Part shown: positions 42,914 to 52,949 of the stretch, in pieces
Position numbering within the stretch: the first letter of the stretch is position 1
How the letters are laid out: each line of letters opens with the position of its first letter
Assembly: GCA_011523505.1 (NCBI GenBank)
Contig: WTGP01000006.1
Location: 1 to 64,000, forward strand
Source: Gammaproteobacteria bacterium
GTDB taxonomy: Bacteria > Pseudomonadota > Gammaproteobacteria > Steroidobacterales > Foliamicaceae
Reading direction: 5' to 3'
Length of the DNA: 64,000 nucleotides
The notes under the pieces: model-generated
The model's database searches: none
What the model was told of the DNA's origin: nothing
Seen by the model: only the letters and a program-made list of their open reading frames with translations
Translations under genes and position numbers: made by a program

Positions 42914-44118
42914 GTTTGTTTCTCGGGAATTGCAGTATCGCCACTATGCAGGCCGGCGGCGCACCGTATGGCCTGGTGCGCAACGCCGGGATACGCATAC
43001 GGAACGGCCGCATCGCGTGGGTTGGCGCGGCTGCCGGACGCGAGGAGCAACCCACCGAAGAACGACTGGACCTGGGAGGGCGCCTGGTCACGCCCGGACT
43101 CATCGACTGCCATACGCACCTCGTCTACGCAGGCAACCGGGCGAACGAATGGTCGAGGCGCCTCGCGGGCGCCACCTACGAAGAGATCGCCCGCGAAGGA
43201 GGAGGAATCGCCTCAACCGTGCGCGCAACGCGCGAGGCGGTTGACGACGACTTGCTGGATACGGCCCGCGACCGGCTCCATGCACTTATGGCCGAAGGCC
43301 TGACCACCGTCGAAATCAAGTCCGGTTACGGCCTGGACCTAGAAACGGAACTCCGCATGCTCCGCGTTGCGCGAAAACTGGGCAGGAAGGAGAACGTGGA
43401 CGTGATCGCCACTTTCCTGGGCGCTCACGCGCTGCCGCCGGAACACGGCGATAACCGCGAGGGATACCTGCGCCTTCTGGTCGAGGACATGCTCCCGGCG
43501 GTGGCCGCGGAAGGCCTGGCCGACGCGGTGGACGCGTACTGCGAAGGCGTTGCGTTCACCACCGACGAGGTCGGGGAAATCTTCGAGCGCGCGCGGGCGC
43601 TGGGCCTGCCGGTGCGCCTGCACGCCGAGCAGTTCTCCGATTCGGGCGGCGCGGCGATGGCGGCATCGCTGGGCGCGCTGTCCTGCGACCATCTCGAGTA
43701 CCTTTCCCCCGAGGGAATCGACGCGATGGCGTCGGCCGGGACGGTTGCCGTGCTGGCGCCGGGCGCCTACTACTATCTTGGCGAGACCCGAAAGCCACCG
43801 GTTGAAGCACTACGGGCGGCGGGCGTGCCGATGGCGGTCAGCACCGACCACAATCCCGGCACCTCGCCGATGTTGTCGCTGCTCGCGGCCATGAACATGG
43901 CCTGCGTGCTGTTCGGGCTGACGCCGGAAGAGGCGCTGCGCGGCGCTACGGTGAACGCGGCGCGGGCGCTCGGACTGAACGACCGCGGCTCGATCGTGCG
44001 CGGCAAGCGAGCCGACCTGGCCGTGTGGGACGTGCAATCGCCTGACGAACTCAGTTACGCTCTCGGCAGCAACCCCTGCTACCGCGTATACAAAAACGGA
44101 GTACCCCGCGAATCCTGA
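42910..44118 (+). CDS. hutI: Imidazolonepropionase
   Basis: A 402-residue metallo-hydrolase opening the imidazolone ring to N-formimino-glutamate. The metal site is [20 protein letters not shown]; further family motifs are [52 protein letters not shown] and [10 protein letters not shown]. Complete length. The ATG at 42910 is overlapped by a short leader frame. hutU follows 20 bases downstream in the same direction. Confidence 0.97.
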   Translation: MSLFLGNCSIATMQAGGAPYGLVRNAGIRIRNGRIAWVGAAAGREEQPTEERLDLGGRLVTPGLIDCHTHLVYAGNRANEWSRRLAGATYEEIAREGGGIASTVRATREAVDDDLLDTARDRLHALMAEGLTTVEIKSGYGLDLETELRMLRVARKLGRKENVDVIATFLGAHALPPEHGDNREGYLRLLVEDMLPAVAAEGLADAVDAYCEGVAFTTDEVGEIFERARALGLPVRLHAEQFSDSGGAAMAASLGALSCDHLEYLSPEGIDAMASAGTVAVLAPGAYYYLGETRKPPVEALRAAGVPMAVSTDHNPGTSPMLSLLAAMNMACVLFGLTPEEALRGATVNAARALGLNDRGSIVRGKRADLAVWDVQSPDELSYALGSNPCYRVYKNGVPRES

Positions 44119-44138
44119 GGAGTGTCGGGACAACGGCG

Positions 44139-45806
44139 ATGAAGAACAGTCGAACGATACGGGCGCCGCGAGGCTCGGAGCTGACGTGCAAATCGTGGCT
44201 TACCGAGGCCCCGATGCGCATGCTGATGAACAATCTCGACCCGGAAGTCGCGGAGAACCCGGCGGAACTGGTCGTGTACGGCGGCCGCGGCAAGGCCGCG
44301 CGCGACTGGGACGCCTTCGACCGGATGGTGGCGGCGCTCAGGGCGCTGGAGTCCGACGAAACCCTGCTGGTGCAGTCCGGCAAGCCGGTGGCCGTCCTGC
44401 GCACGTTTCCCGACGCGCCCCGGGTGCTGATCGCCAACTCCAACCTGGTACCGCACTGGGCCACGCTGGAGCACTTCAACGAACTGGACCGCCAGGGCCT
44501 GATGATGTTCGGGCAGATGACCGCGGGGTCCTGGATCTACATCGGCAGCCAGGGCATCGTGCAGGGCACCTACGAGACTTACGCCGAGATGGGCCGGCAG
44601 CATTTCGGCGGCGACATGCGCGGCAAGTGGTTCCTGACCGCGGGACTGGGCGGGATGGGCGGCGCCCAGCCGCTCGCCTGCACCATGGCCGGGGCCTCGA
44701 TGCTGGCGGTCGAATGCCGGCAGTCGGCCATCGATTTTCGTTTGCGCACCGGCTACCTCGACCGGCAGGCGGACGACCTGGACGAGGCCGTGGCGATGAT
44801 CAACGAGGCCTGCGATCGCGGCGAGGCCGTTTCGGTGGGCCTCAAGGCCAACGCCGCCGACATCTTCCCGGAACTGGCCGGGCGCTCCGCGGAAGACTCC
44901 CGATACGCGCCGGACGCGGTGTCCGACCAGACCTCCGCGCACGATCCGCTGAACGGCTACCTGCCGCAGGGCTGGACCCTGGAGGAACACGAGCGGCGGC
45001 GGCGCTCCGATCCGGCCGGCACGGTGCGCGCTGCAAAGGAGTCCATGGCGGTGCAGGTGTGCGCCATGCTGGATTTCTGGGGCCGCGGGATCCCGGTCGT
45101 CGATTACGGCAACAACATCCGTCAGATGGCGCTCGAAACGGGCGTAGAGAACGCCTTCGATTTCCCCGGTTTCGTGCCCGCCTACATACGGCCGCTGTTC
45201 TGCCGCGGCAAGGGCCCGTTCCGGTGGGTGGCGCTGTCCGGCGACCCGGAAGACATCGCGCGGACCGACGAGAAGGTCAGGGAACTCCTGCCGGACGACG
45301 CCGCGCTGCACCGCTGGCTGGACATGGCGGCGAAGCGGATCCGCTTCCAGGGCCTTCCGGCGCGCATCTGCTGGGCGGGCCTGGGCGACCGGCACCGGCT
45401 GGGACTCGCCTTCAACGCGATGGTGCGCAGCGGCGAACTGAAGGCGCCGGTGGTGATCGGGCGCGACCACCTCGACGCCGGCTCGGTCGCCAGTCCGAAC
45501 CGGGAAACGGAAGCGATGAAGGACGGCTCGGATGCCGTGTCCGACTGGCCGTTTCTGAACGCGCTGGTGAACTGCGCCTCCGGGGCGACCTGGGTGTCGG
45601 TGCATCACGGCGGCGGCGTCGGAATCGGCTACTCGCAGCACGCCGGCGTGGTGATCTGCTGCGACGGCAGCGAGGCGGCGGACCGGCGTGTTTCACGCGT
45701 CCTCTGGAACGATCCGGCCACCGGCGTGGTGCGCCACGCCGACGCCGGCTACGAAGAAGCGCTGGCCTGCGCGCGGACCTTCGACCTGAACCTGCCCTCC
45801 GCCTAG
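44139..45806 (+). CDS. hutU: Urocanate hydratase
   Basis: A 555-residue enzyme using tightly bound NAD+ as an electrophile to hydrate urocanate to imidazolonepropionate. Typical sequences: [32 protein letters not shown] at the start, [25 protein letters not shown], the NAD loop [16 protein letters not shown], and near the end [15 protein letters not shown] and [19 protein letters not shown]. It is intact and coded with hutI. It ends 13 bases from the convergent UMF1 gene. Confidence 0.98.
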   Translation: MKNSRTIRAPRGSELTCKSWLTEAPMRMLMNNLDPEVAENPAELVVYGGRGKAARDWDAFDRMVAALRALESDETLLVQSGKPVAVLRTFPDAPRVLIANSNLVPHWATLEHFNELDRQGLMMFGQMTAGSWIYIGSQGIVQGTYETYAEMGRQHFGGDMRGKWFLTAGLGGMGGAQPLACTMAGASMLAVECRQSAIDFRLRTGYLDRQADDLDEAVAMINEACDRGEAVSVGLKANAADIFPELAGRSAEDSRYAPDAVSDQTSAHDPLNGYLPQGWTLEEHERRRRSDPAGTVRAAKESMAVQVCAMLDFWGRGIPVVDYGNNIRQMALETGVENAFDFPGFVPAYIRPLFCRGKGPFRWVALSGDPEDIARTDEKVRELLPDDAALHRWLDMAAKRIRFQGLPARICWAGLGDRHRLGLAFNAMVRSGELKAPVVIGRDHLDAGSVASPNRETEAMKDGSDAVSDWPFLNALVNCASGATWVSVHHGGGVGIGYSQHAGVVICCDGSEAADRRVSRVLWNDPATGVVRHADAGYEEALACARTFDLNLPSA

Positions 45807-45819
45807 TGCCGCCAGGCCG

Positions 45820-47106
45820 TCAGGGCCTGTATGCCGGACCTTGAGTCTCCTTCACGCGGGTGAGGAGGATGAAGCCGGCTACCAACAGCACCAGGATCGC
45901 GAGCACGCCCAGGCGCTGACTGTCCAGGACCAGGGCCGCGTAGCCGGTGAGGATCGGTCCCAGGATCGCCGCGAAGCGTCCGAACATGTTGTAGAAGCCG
46001 AACATTTCGGTGGACTTTCCGGGCGGGGCCAGGCGCGCGAACATCGATCGGCTCAGGCTCTGCACGCCGCCCTGGGCGAGGCCGATCATCGCCGCCAGCA
46101 GGTAGAAGTGCCAGACCTGGCTGGCCATGCTGGCCAGGAAAGTGACCAGGCAATAGACCGCCAGCGCCACGTAGATGCAGCGCCGCGGGCCGAAGCGGCG
46201 CCCGGCGAAACCGAACGCCAGCGTGGCGGGAAACCCGAGGTAGTTCGTCACCAGGATCGCGAACACGAGGTCGGACGGCGGCAGATTGATCGCCGCGCCG
46301 AAATCCACGGCCATCTTGATGATCGTGTAAACGCCGTCGATATAGAGGAAATACGCGAGCAGGAACAGCCAGAGCTGCGGGTAGCGGCGCGCCTCGCGCA
46401 GCGTGGAGGCGAGCTGCCGCCAGGCCGCGCCCAGGCGCGCCGGACGGCCCGCGCCCTTCGCGCGGCGGCCTCGCCTGAGCAGCGGAATCGAGAACAGCAC
46501 CCACCAGGCGCCCACCACCAGCATGCTCAGCTGCATCGCCTGCACCTGCGAATCCAGGCCGAAGCGCGCGGGGTCCACCGTGACCAGCGCGCACAGGGTG
46601 AAGAGCATTGCGCTGCCGATATAGCCCAGAGCAAAGCCGTATGCGGAAACCAGGTCGTATTCCTTCGGATCGGCAACCTCGGTCAGAAGCGCGTCGTAGA
46701 AGACATTGGCGGCGGAATAGCCGAGCCAGGCCAGAACGAACAGCGAAAGCCCCGTCGTCCATTGCCCGGCGCCCGGCAGCGCCAGCAGCACCGTGCATAT
46801 TGCGCCGGGCACCACGCACACCGCCAGCATCCCGCGCAGGCGCCCGCCCTGGTCCGCCAGCGCGCCCAGCAGCGGCGCGCCCAGGGCCAGCAGCAGCGCC
46901 GCGATGCTGTTGGCGGAGCCCCATATGAAGGTGATTTCGACGGAAGTCTCGCCCGCGGACCAGTGTTCGCGCAGCAGCAAGGGGACGAAGGACGTCATGA
47001 CGATCAGGGCGAAGGCCGAATTGGCCCAGTCGTACATGGCCCAGCGCCAGGCATCGCCCGACAGCACCCGCAGGGTTGCGGAACGCCTTGCCGGGGCAGC
47101 GCTCAA
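45820..47106 (-). CDS. UMF1-family MFS transporter (Atg22-like)
   Basis: A 428-residue carrier with about 12 membrane segments. The segment WRWAMYDWANSAFALIVMTSFVPLLL at the start is diagnostic of the UMF1/Atg22 family, as are GALADQGGRLRGMLAVCVVPGA and SAANVFYDALLTEVADPKEYDLVSAYGFALGYIGSA. Fungal Atg22 exports amino acids from vacuoles; bacterial members are uncharacterised. It is third in a unit after pssA and the UDG gene (6-base spacing). Confidence 0.88.
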   Translation of the reverse strand: MSAAPARRSATLRVLSGDAWRWAMYDWANSAFALIVMTSFVPLLLREHWSAGETSVEITFIWGSANSIAALLLALGAPLLGALADQGGRLRGMLAVCVVPGAICTVLLALPGAGQWTTGLSLFVLAWLGYSAANVFYDALLTEVADPKEYDLVSAYGFALGYIGSAMLFTLCALVTVDPARFGLDSQVQAMQLSMLVVGAWWVLFSIPLLRRGRRAKGAGRPARLGAAWRQLASTLREARRYPQLWLFLLAYFLYIDGVYTIIKMAVDFGAAINLPPSDLVFAILVTNYLGFPATLAFGFAGRRFGPRRCIYVALAVYCLVTFLASMASQVWHFYLLAAMIGLAQGGVQSLSRSMFARLAPPGKSTEMFGFYNMFGRFAAILGPILTGYAALVLDSQRLGVLAILVLLVAGFILLTRVKETQGPAYRP

Positions 47107-47112
47107 CGGGCG

Positions 47113-47922
47113 CTACGCTCCGCCGGCTTCCTGCAAGGCGTCCATCTCGCGCATGGCCAGTTGCAGGTCCTCCCAGGCCTTGCCCTTCTGCCCGGGTGAC
47201 CGCAGCAGGTAGGCGGGGTGATAGGTGACCAGCACCGGCGGTTCAAGGTGCGCGGCGTAGTGCAGCTTGCCGCGCATGGCGCCGACCGGCCGGTCGGTTT
47301 CGAGCAGGCGCTGCGCCGCCACCGCGCCCAGGGCCACGATCAGCCGCGGCGCGATCAACTCGATCTGGCGCTTGAGGTAGGGAATGCAGGCGGCGGCCTC
47401 GTCCAGGCCGGGATTGCGGTTGTTGGGCGGACGGCACTTGACGATGTTGGCGATATAGACCGTGTTACGGTCCAGGTTCATCGCCCGCAGCATCGCGTCC
47501 AGCAGCTTGCCGGCACGCCCCACGAACGGCTCGCCGCGGCGGTCCTCCTCCTCGCCGGGCCCTTCGCCGACGAACATCCAGTCGGCCCTGGGATTGCCGA
47601 CGCCGAAAACGGTCTGCCTGCGGCCGGAATGCAGCGCGCAGGCGGTGCAGGCCGCCACCCTGGTGCGCAGCGCCTCCAGTTCCGGCGGCGCGGCCGCAAC
47701 CGGCGGCGTTGAGTTCGACGCGCGCGAATCATCCTGGCGGCGCCGGCCCGCGGCGAGGTCCCGGGCGGGAGGGCGTTCCGCCGTCGCCGAAGACGGGCCG
47801 CCTTCGCTCCCGGAAGCCGCGCCCACGGGCGGGTCATCCGCCGTGCGTGGCATCCACACGGTCGTGTCCATCAGGTCCAGCAGATCGCGCTGCGCCCGGC
47901 TGAATCGGGTGTCCTGTCCCAT
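47113..47922 (-). CDS. Family 4 uracil-DNA glycosylase
   Basis: A 269-residue DNA repair enzyme removing uracil. An Ala/Pro/Arg-rich N-terminal tail (about 90 residues) precedes the core, which has the FeS-type cysteines [11 protein letters not shown], the catalytic loop [26 protein letters not shown] and [11 protein letters not shown], then [11 protein letters not shown]. Four Cys (two in CTAC, one in VKCRPP, one in AAACIPY) fit the 4Fe-4S cluster of this family. The ATG at 47922 is preferred; TTG at 47934 would add four residues. Between pssA and the UMF1 gene. Confidence 0.9.
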   Translation of the reverse strand: MGQDTRFSRAQRDLLDLMDTTVWMPRTADDPPVGAASGSEGGPSSATAERPPARDLAAGRRRQDDSRASNSTPPVAAAPPELEALRTRVAACTACALHSGRRQTVFGVGNPRADWMFVGEGPGEEEDRRGEPFVGRAGKLLDAMLRAMNLDRNTVYIANIVKCRPPNNRNPGLDEAAACIPYLKRQIELIAPRLIVALGAVAAQRLLETDRPVGAMRGKLHYAAHLEPPVLVTYHPAYLLRSPGQKGKAWEDLQLAMREMDALQEAGGA

Positions 47923-47951
47923 CGGGGCGCGCAAATGCTATGCGGCGCTGC

Positions 47952-48749
47952 TCACTCGGCGGCTTTGCGCATGACCCGGCGGCGGCTCTTCTGCGCCAGG
48001 CGCCAGACCAGGAGGCCCGGGCCCAGCCCCACGTAAACGCCGAACAGGGTGAACAGCATGAGCGGGGCGTCCAGCGCGATCAGTGCGAAACAGGCGGGAA
48101 TCGCCGCCATCTGGGTGAATTTCAGTCGCCGGTTCATGGCGAAGTGCTTGAAGCTGGGATAGGCGATACGCACGCACATCAGGGTCGCGGCCGCCAGAGT
48201 CACGAAGCCCGCCAGAATGAGGACCGGAAGGCCCGTCCATTGCGAATCGGCCGCAAGCCAAACGAAGCCCGCCACGAAGCCCGCGGCGGCGGGGCACGGG
48301 AGCCCCTCGAAGAAGTTCTTGTCGCTCACCGATTCCCGGGCCGTGAATCGGGCCAGCCGCAGCGCCGTCCCGACCGCGAACAGGAAGGCGATCACCCAGC
48401 CGACCTTGTCCCAGACCCAGCCGTAATCCCCCATGTATTTCAGGCCCCACTGGTAGACCACCACCGCGGGACCCAGGCCGAAGGCGACCACGTCGGACAG
48501 GGAGTCGTACTGGCGGCCGAATTCGGTTTCGGTCCCGGTCAATCGGGCGACGCGCCCGTCGAGGGCATCGAGAATCATCGCCACGTACAAGGACACCGCG
48601 GCGTTCACGAAGTTTCCGTCTGCCCCGGCCACGATGGCGTAGAAGCCGGCAAACAAGGCGCCGCTGGTGAGCAGGTTGGGGAAAAGGTAAATACCCCTCT
48701 TGCGGATCGCCGCCCTGCCCCTGGCAAATTTTTCGCGGTTGACGTCCAT
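47952..48749 (-). CDS. pssA: CDP-diacylglycerol-serine O-phosphatidyltransferase
   Basis: A 265-residue membrane enzyme making phosphatidylserine, the precursor of phosphatidylethanolamine. The CDP-alcohol phosphotransferase signature D-G-x2-A-R-x8-G-x3-D-x3-D is exact: [24 protein letters not shown]. Around it are about eight hydrophobic segments, beginning with [21 protein letters not shown]. This is the integral-membrane type, not the soluble E. coli phospholipase-D type. It is first in a unit with UDG and UMF1 genes and divergent from proS. Confidence 0.94.
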   Translation of the reverse strand: MDVNREKFARGRAAIRKRGIYLFPNLLTSGALFAGFYAIVAGADGNFVNAAVSLYVAMILDALDGRVARLTGTETEFGRQYDSLSDVVAFGLGPAVVVYQWGLKYMGDYGWVWDKVGWVIAFLFAVGTALRLARFTARESVSDKNFFEGLPCPAAAGFVAGFVWLAADSQWTGLPVLILAGFVTLAAATLMCVRIAYPSFKHFAMNRRLKFTQMAAIPACFALIALDAPLMLFTLFGVYVGLGPGLLVWRLAQKSRRRVMRKAAE

Positions 48750-48816
48750 CCGCGCAAGTCTGCCACAGCCAATTCCGCGGCGTTGTGCTGCCTGCGCCCT
48801 CTTCGCCGGCTTCCAC

Positions 48817-48822
48817 TACAAT
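48817..48822 (+). promoter_or_regulatory. Candidate -10 element of proS
   Basis: TACAAT in the 99-base pssA/proS divergent gap lies 26 bases before the proS ATG, matching five of six consensus positions. No clear -35 is found at 16-18 bases. Support is therefore limited to the hexamer and location. Confidence 0.3.
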
Positions 48823-48848
48823 TGCCGCTCCGTTTGTCGGACCCCACG

Positions 48849-50558
48849 ATGCGACTTTCCAAACTGCCCCTGGCCACGCTGCGCGAGACCCCGGCCGACG
48901 CCGAAATCGCCAGCCACCGCCTCATGCTGCGCTCCGGCATGGTGCGCAGGCTGGCTTCCGGGCTGTTCACCTGGATGCCGATGGGCTGGCGCGTGGCGCG
49001 CATCGTCGAGCGGGTCACGCGCGAGGAAATGGAGCGCATCGGCGCGCACGAGGTGCTGATGCCGGCCGTTCATCCGGCCGAACTGTGGCGCGAGAGCGGC
49101 CGCTGGGAGGACTACGGCGACCTGCTGTTGAAGATGCGCGACCGGGGCGAGCGCGAGTACTGTTTCGGGCCCACGCACGAAGAGGTGATCACCGACATCG
49201 CGCGGCGCGAACTGAAGAGCTACCGGCAACTGCCGGTCAGCTTCTTTCAGATCCAGACCAAGTTCCGGGACGAGATCCGCCCGCGCTTCGGCGTGATGCG
49301 GGCGCGCGAGTTCATCATGAAGGACTCCTATTCGTTTCACCTGGGCGAGGATTCACTGCGGGACACCTACGGCGAGTATCGCGAGGCGTACCGCCGGGTA
49401 TTCGAGCGCCTGGGCCTGAATTACCGCGTGGTGCAGGCGGATTCGGGCGAAATCGGCGGCTCGCGCTCGCAGGAATTCCACGTGCTGGCCGATTCCGGCG
49501 AGGACCTGATCGTCTGGTGCGACGGGGACGATTTCGCCGCCAACCTGGAACTGGCGCCCGCCCTGCCGCCCGAAGGCGAGCGGGAGGCGCCCGGCGACGC
49601 CATGTCGCAGGCGCATACGCCGGGCATGCGCACGATGCGGCAGATCGCGGCGCACCTCGACCGGCCCCTGGAGAACTGCCTCAAGACCCTGCTGGTGAAG
49701 GGCGAGGGCGGCGGCGTTGCGGCGCTGGTGCTGCGCGGCGACCACGAGGTCAACGAACTGAAGGCGACGGCGCTGCCCGGGGTCGCCAAACCGCTGCAGC
49801 TGGCCAACGCGCAGGAGGTGGCGCAGGCGGCAAGCTGCCCGCCGGGATTCGTGGGCCCTGTGAACCTGTCCGTGACCACCTACGTGGACCACGCCGCCGG
49901 GCACCAGGCGAACTTCGCCTGCGGTGCGAACCGGCGCGACAAGCACTTCGTGAACGTCAACTGGGGCCGGGACCTGCCCGAGCCCGAGTGCGTGGACCTG
50001 AGAAACGCCGTGGAGGGCGACCGCAGCCCGGGCGGCGGGGGCGGTCTGCAGATCGCCCGGGGGATCGAGGTCGGCCACATATTCCAGCTCGGCGACAAGT
50101 ACAGCCGCTCGATGAACGCAGCCGTGCTCGACGAGAACGGCGCCGAGCAGCACATGCAGATGGGCTGCTACGGGCTGGGCGTGACCCGCACCGTGGCGGC
50201 GGCAATCGAGCAGAACCACGACGAGCGGGGCATCATCTGGCCGGAAGCGATGGCGCCCTTCAGCCTCGTGATCGTGGCGCTGAACATCGCCCGCGACGAA
50301 GAAGTGCGGGCGACGGCGGAGCGGCTCTACGGGGACCTGCAATCGCAGGGCGTGGAAGTGCTGTTCGACGATCGCGACGCGAGTCCGGGCGTGAAGCTGG
50401 CGGACGCCGACCTTATCGGCATTCCGCACCGGGTCGTCGTGAGTTCGCGCGGGCTCAAGCAGGGGACGCTGGAATACAAGCACCGCCGCTCGGACGAAGC
50501 AGAGCACCTGAGCGCGGCGGAAGCCGCGGAGTTGCTGGAGGAGCGCGCCAGGCGCTGA
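48849..50558 (+). CDS. proS: Prolyl-tRNA synthetase
   Basis: A 569-residue class II synthetase of the bacterial type with an editing insertion. Motifs: RSGMVRRLASGLFTWMPMGWRV (motif 1 region), FGPTHEEVITDIARRELKSYRQLP, FRDEIRPRFGVMRAREFIMKDSYSFH (motif 2), then the INS editing domain (about 230-390), GYGLGVTR-like CYGLGVTRTVAAAIEQ (motif 3), and an anticodon-binding C-terminus with DDRDASPGVKLADADLIGIPHRVVV. Intact and of expected length. Its stop abuts the convergent acylphosphatase gene. Confidence 0.97.
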   Translation: MRLSKLPLATLRETPADAEIASHRLMLRSGMVRRLASGLFTWMPMGWRVARIVERVTREEMERIGAHEVLMPAVHPAELWRESGRWEDYGDLLLKMRDRGEREYCFGPTHEEVITDIARRELKSYRQLPVSFFQIQTKFRDEIRPRFGVMRAREFIMKDSYSFHLGEDSLRDTYGEYREAYRRVFERLGLNYRVVQADSGEIGGSRSQEFHVLADSGEDLIVWCDGDDFAANLELAPALPPEGEREAPGDAMSQAHTPGMRTMRQIAAHLDRPLENCLKTLLVKGEGGGVAALVLRGDHEVNELKATALPGVAKPLQLANAQEVAQAASCPPGFVGPVNLSVTTYVDHAAGHQANFACGANRRDKHFVNVNWGRDLPEPECVDLRNAVEGDRSPGGGGGLQIARGIEVGHIFQLGDKYSRSMNAAVLDENGAEQHMQMGCYGLGVTRTVAAAIEQNHDERGIIWPEAMAPFSLVIVALNIARDEEVRATAERLYGDLQSQGVEVLFDDRDASPGVKLADADLIGIPHRVVVSSRGLKQGTLEYKHRRSDEAEHLSAAEAAELLEERARR

Positions 50559-50843
50559 TCAGTGGGTGCGGAAGTCGGGGAGGTGCTGCCACTGGTCCAG
50601 CGGCTCGTCCGCCTGCTGAACCTCGGCTACCTGCGCCGACGGCGGTCCGTCGCGCAGCCACTCGGCCAGTTCGTCCACCTTTGATTCCGGCCCCAGGGCC
50701 AGGACCATCACGTTGCCGTTAGGGAGGTTCCTGGCGCGCCCGCGCAGGCCGAGACGGTGCGCGACGCTGGCGGTGCTGGCGCGGAAGAACACGCCCTGCA
50801 CGCGTCCTGAAACGATATAGCGGCGGCAGACCTCTCCGGACAT
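50559..50843 (-). CDS. acyP: Acylphosphatase
   Basis: A 94-residue small alpha/beta enzyme hydrolysing acyl-phosphates such as carbamoyl- or acetyl-phosphate. The active-site loop GRVQGVFFR supplies the catalytic Arg (about 22), and RNLPNGNV the catalytic Asn (about 40). Length and fold order are normal. It is convergent with proS without any gap and divergent from the M24 peptidase gene. Confidence 0.94.
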   Translation of the reverse strand: MSGEVCRRYIVSGRVQGVFFRASTASVAHRLGLRGRARNLPNGNVMVLALGPESKVDELAEWLRDGPPSAQVAEVQQADEPLDQWQHLPDFRTH

Positions 50844-50915
50844 GAACGGAAATTCTACCCGCTAGGCGCCGGCCACGGGAGCCCCGACCGCCGGTCCGGT
50901 TATTCCGCGAGGCAT

Positions 50916-50921
50916 TAGAAT
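50916..50921 (+). promoter_or_regulatory. Candidate -10 element of the M24 peptidase gene
   Basis: TAGAAT matches five of six -10 positions and would place the transcript start at about 50928. This decides against the upstream TTG at 50924 as a start codon and favours ATG 50939 or 50951. Confidence 0.35.
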
Positions 50922-50938
50922 CGTTGGCCGAGCGAAAT

Positions 50939-52267
50939 ATGGAATTTTCCATGGGCGGCCAGCAATCCTTCCGCGAAACTTTCGCCCAGGGCGGGTCGCT
51001 GCTCCAGGGCGGTCCTCTTTTCAACCGCGAACGGGCGGAAAAGGTGCTGAAGGAGGAATCGCTTGCCGGGCTCATCGTTGCCGAGCCGGTCAACGTCTTT
51101 CACCTGACCGGCTACTGGCCGCAGCTGGGCAAGATGGGCTTCGCCGCGCCCAGCATCGCCCTGCTCTCGGCCGACCCGAAGAAGCCGGTGGCGCTGGTCA
51201 TGCCCCAGTTCCTCCATTACTACGTTTACGCCGACGCCAACTTTTCCGGCGATGTCGAGCCCTGGCTCTACACCTACCGGGCCGTCAGCGCCACTGCAAT
51301 ACAGGGCGATCATGACGAACCCACGGCGGGCGCGTTGCACGTTTACCGGGACAAGGGCGATGTCCCGGTGGGCGAACTGGAACTGCATCGCCGCGCGGCC
51401 GTGGAGGCGGTTACCGAACGCCACGGCGTAAGCGCCGAACGGGAATTCGCCATGGTCAAGGCGGCGCGCGCGCTGGACATGACCGGCGGGCGAATCGGCG
51501 TAGACCACATGGCGATCATGGCCATGCTGGAGTCCTCGCCGCTGTCGGCTGACGCCGTGCCCGCGGACAATACCCTGCGCAAGATCCGCCTGGTCAAGTC
51601 GCCGCGCGAGATCGAACTCATGCGGCTGGCCGCGCAGGCCAACGCCGAGGCCGCGCTGGCCGCCGCCGGTACGGTTCGCGAGGGAGCGACCACCCAGGAA
51701 CTGAGAGCGGCGTTCTTCTCCGAGGCCGCCGCCCGCGGCAACGCCGGAGTGTTCATGGCCATCGACCGGATGATCACGGAAGTGGTGGACTTCGAGTTCC
51801 GGGAGGGGACCGCTTTCTTCGTGGACTGCGTCAGCAGCGGCTGGCACTACCACGGCGATTTCGGCCGAACCCTATTCCTGGGCGAACCGGCCGCGGCGAT
51901 GCGCGACGCCACCCGCGCAATGCACGTCGGCTGGGAAGCGATCCGCGAACGGCTGCGCCCGGGGCTGCGCTATTCGGAAATCCCGCCGATCGGCCACAAG
52001 GCCGTGCGCGCGGCCGGGCTGGACTTCGACATCCCGTTCTCGCCGCACAGCGTGGGGCTCACCCACACCGACGAGCCGGGCCAGGACGGGCGGCCCTACT
52101 GGGTCAAGGACGACCTGACGCTGGAACCGGGGATGATCCTGAGCGTCGACTGCCCGGTCCTGAACACCGGAATGGGCGGCTCGGCCCACCTGGAAGACCT
52201 GAGCCTGATCACCGCCGACGGCGCCGAGCCCATCCACACGATCACCGACCCCGTCATCGTCGTGTGA
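50939..52267 (+). CDS. M24 family metallopeptidase (Xaa-Pro aminopeptidase-like)
   Basis: About 442 residues in two domains: a creatinase-like N-terminal domain (to about 170) and a pita-bread peptidase domain. Metal ligands can be read as two Asp in FFVDCVSSGWHYHGDFGRT, His in PHSVGLTHTDEPG and acidic residues in GMILSVDCPVLN and AHLEDLS. In most M24 enzymes the fourth ligand lies in a TIEPG motif with Glu; here SVDCP has Asp, so metal binding or activity may differ. Start chosen from the promoter position. It is followed 10 bases later by the WrbA-like gene. Confidence 0.85.
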   Translation: MEFSMGGQQSFRETFAQGGSLLQGGPLFNRERAEKVLKEESLAGLIVAEPVNVFHLTGYWPQLGKMGFAAPSIALLSADPKKPVALVMPQFLHYYVYADANFSGDVEPWLYTYRAVSATAIQGDHDEPTAGALHVYRDKGDVPVGELELHRRAAVEAVTERHGVSAEREFAMVKAARALDMTGGRIGVDHMAIMAMLESSPLSADAVPADNTLRKIRLVKSPREIELMRLAAQANAEAALAAAGTVREGATTQELRAAFFSEAAARGNAGVFMAIDRMITEVVDFEFREGTAFFVDCVSSGWHYHGDFGRTLFLGEPAAAMRDATRAMHVGWEAIRERLRPGLRYSEIPPIGHKAVRAAGLDFDIPFSPHSVGLTHTDEPGQDGRPYWVKDDLTLEPGMILSVDCPVLNTGMGGSAHLEDLSLITADGAEPIHTITDPVIVV

Positions 52268-52277
52268 CGCCCCGGCA

Positions 52278-52880
52278 ATGACCAGCGAACTCAAGATCCT
52301 GGTGGTGTACTACTCGGTCAAGGGCGCCACCGAGGCCCTGGCGCGCTCCATCGGCCGCGGCATCGAGATGACGCCCGGCTGCGAGGCCGTGCTGCGCGCC
52401 GCACCCGCGGTCGCCGCGCAGTCCGGCGAGGCCATGCCCGCCGTCCCCGAAAGCGGCGCGCCCTATGTCGCCAAGGACGATCTGCGCGATTGCGCGGGCC
52501 TGGCGCTCGGCAGCCCCACGCGCTTCGGCGCCCCCAGCGCTCCGGTCCAGCATTTCCTCGACGGACTCGCGGCGGAATGGGTCTCGGGCCTGCTCGTGGA
52601 CAAGCCGGCCGCGGTGTTCACGTCGTCGAACAGCATGCACGGCGGCCAGGAAGCGACGCTGCTGTCGCTGGCGGTGCCGCTCATGCATCACGGCATGCTC
52701 ATTACCGGGATCCCCTACACCGTGCCCGAATTGCGCAAGACCACCTCCGGCGGCTCCCCGTACGGCGCATCGCACGTCGAGCGCACCAGCACGAACGGCC
52801 TCACGCAAGACGAGAAAACCCTCGCCGAAGCCCTCGGCCGCCGCCTCGCCCAACTCGCCCGCACCCTGCACACGCCCTGA
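52278..52880 (+). CDS. WrbA-like NAD(P)H:quinone oxidoreductase
   Basis: A 200-residue flavodoxin-fold protein. FMN contacts are visible in VVYYSVKGATEALARSIGRGIE (phosphate loop), GSPTRFGAPSAPVQHFLDG and FTSSNSMHGGQEATLLSLAVPLMHHGM, a sequence typical of WrbA. WrbA performs two-electron quinone reduction, limiting oxidative stress. It is slightly different at the C-terminus (PYGASHVERTSTNGLTQDEKTLAEALGRRLAQLA), as usual for the family. It follows the M24 gene and precedes dapD by 69 bases. Confidence 0.9.
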   Translation: MTSELKILVVYYSVKGATEALARSIGRGIEMTPGCEAVLRAAPAVAAQSGEAMPAVPESGAPYVAKDDLRDCAGLALGSPTRFGAPSAPVQHFLDGLAAEWVSGLLVDKPAAVFTSSNSMHGGQEATLLSLAVPLMHHGMLITGIPYTVPELRKTTSGGSPYGASHVERTSTNGLTQDEKTLAEALGRRLAQLARTLHTP

Positions 52881-52949
52881 CGAACGCCATAGTGAGATAA
52901 TTGCGGGCGCCGTTGGATTAGCGGCGGAAATCACTCCCGAGAGACTGAA

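Noticed and set aside
44079-45641. Long minus-strand frame opposite hutU
   Set aside because: HutU is intact and highly conserved; the opposite frame is the usual reflection of its codon third-position bias.
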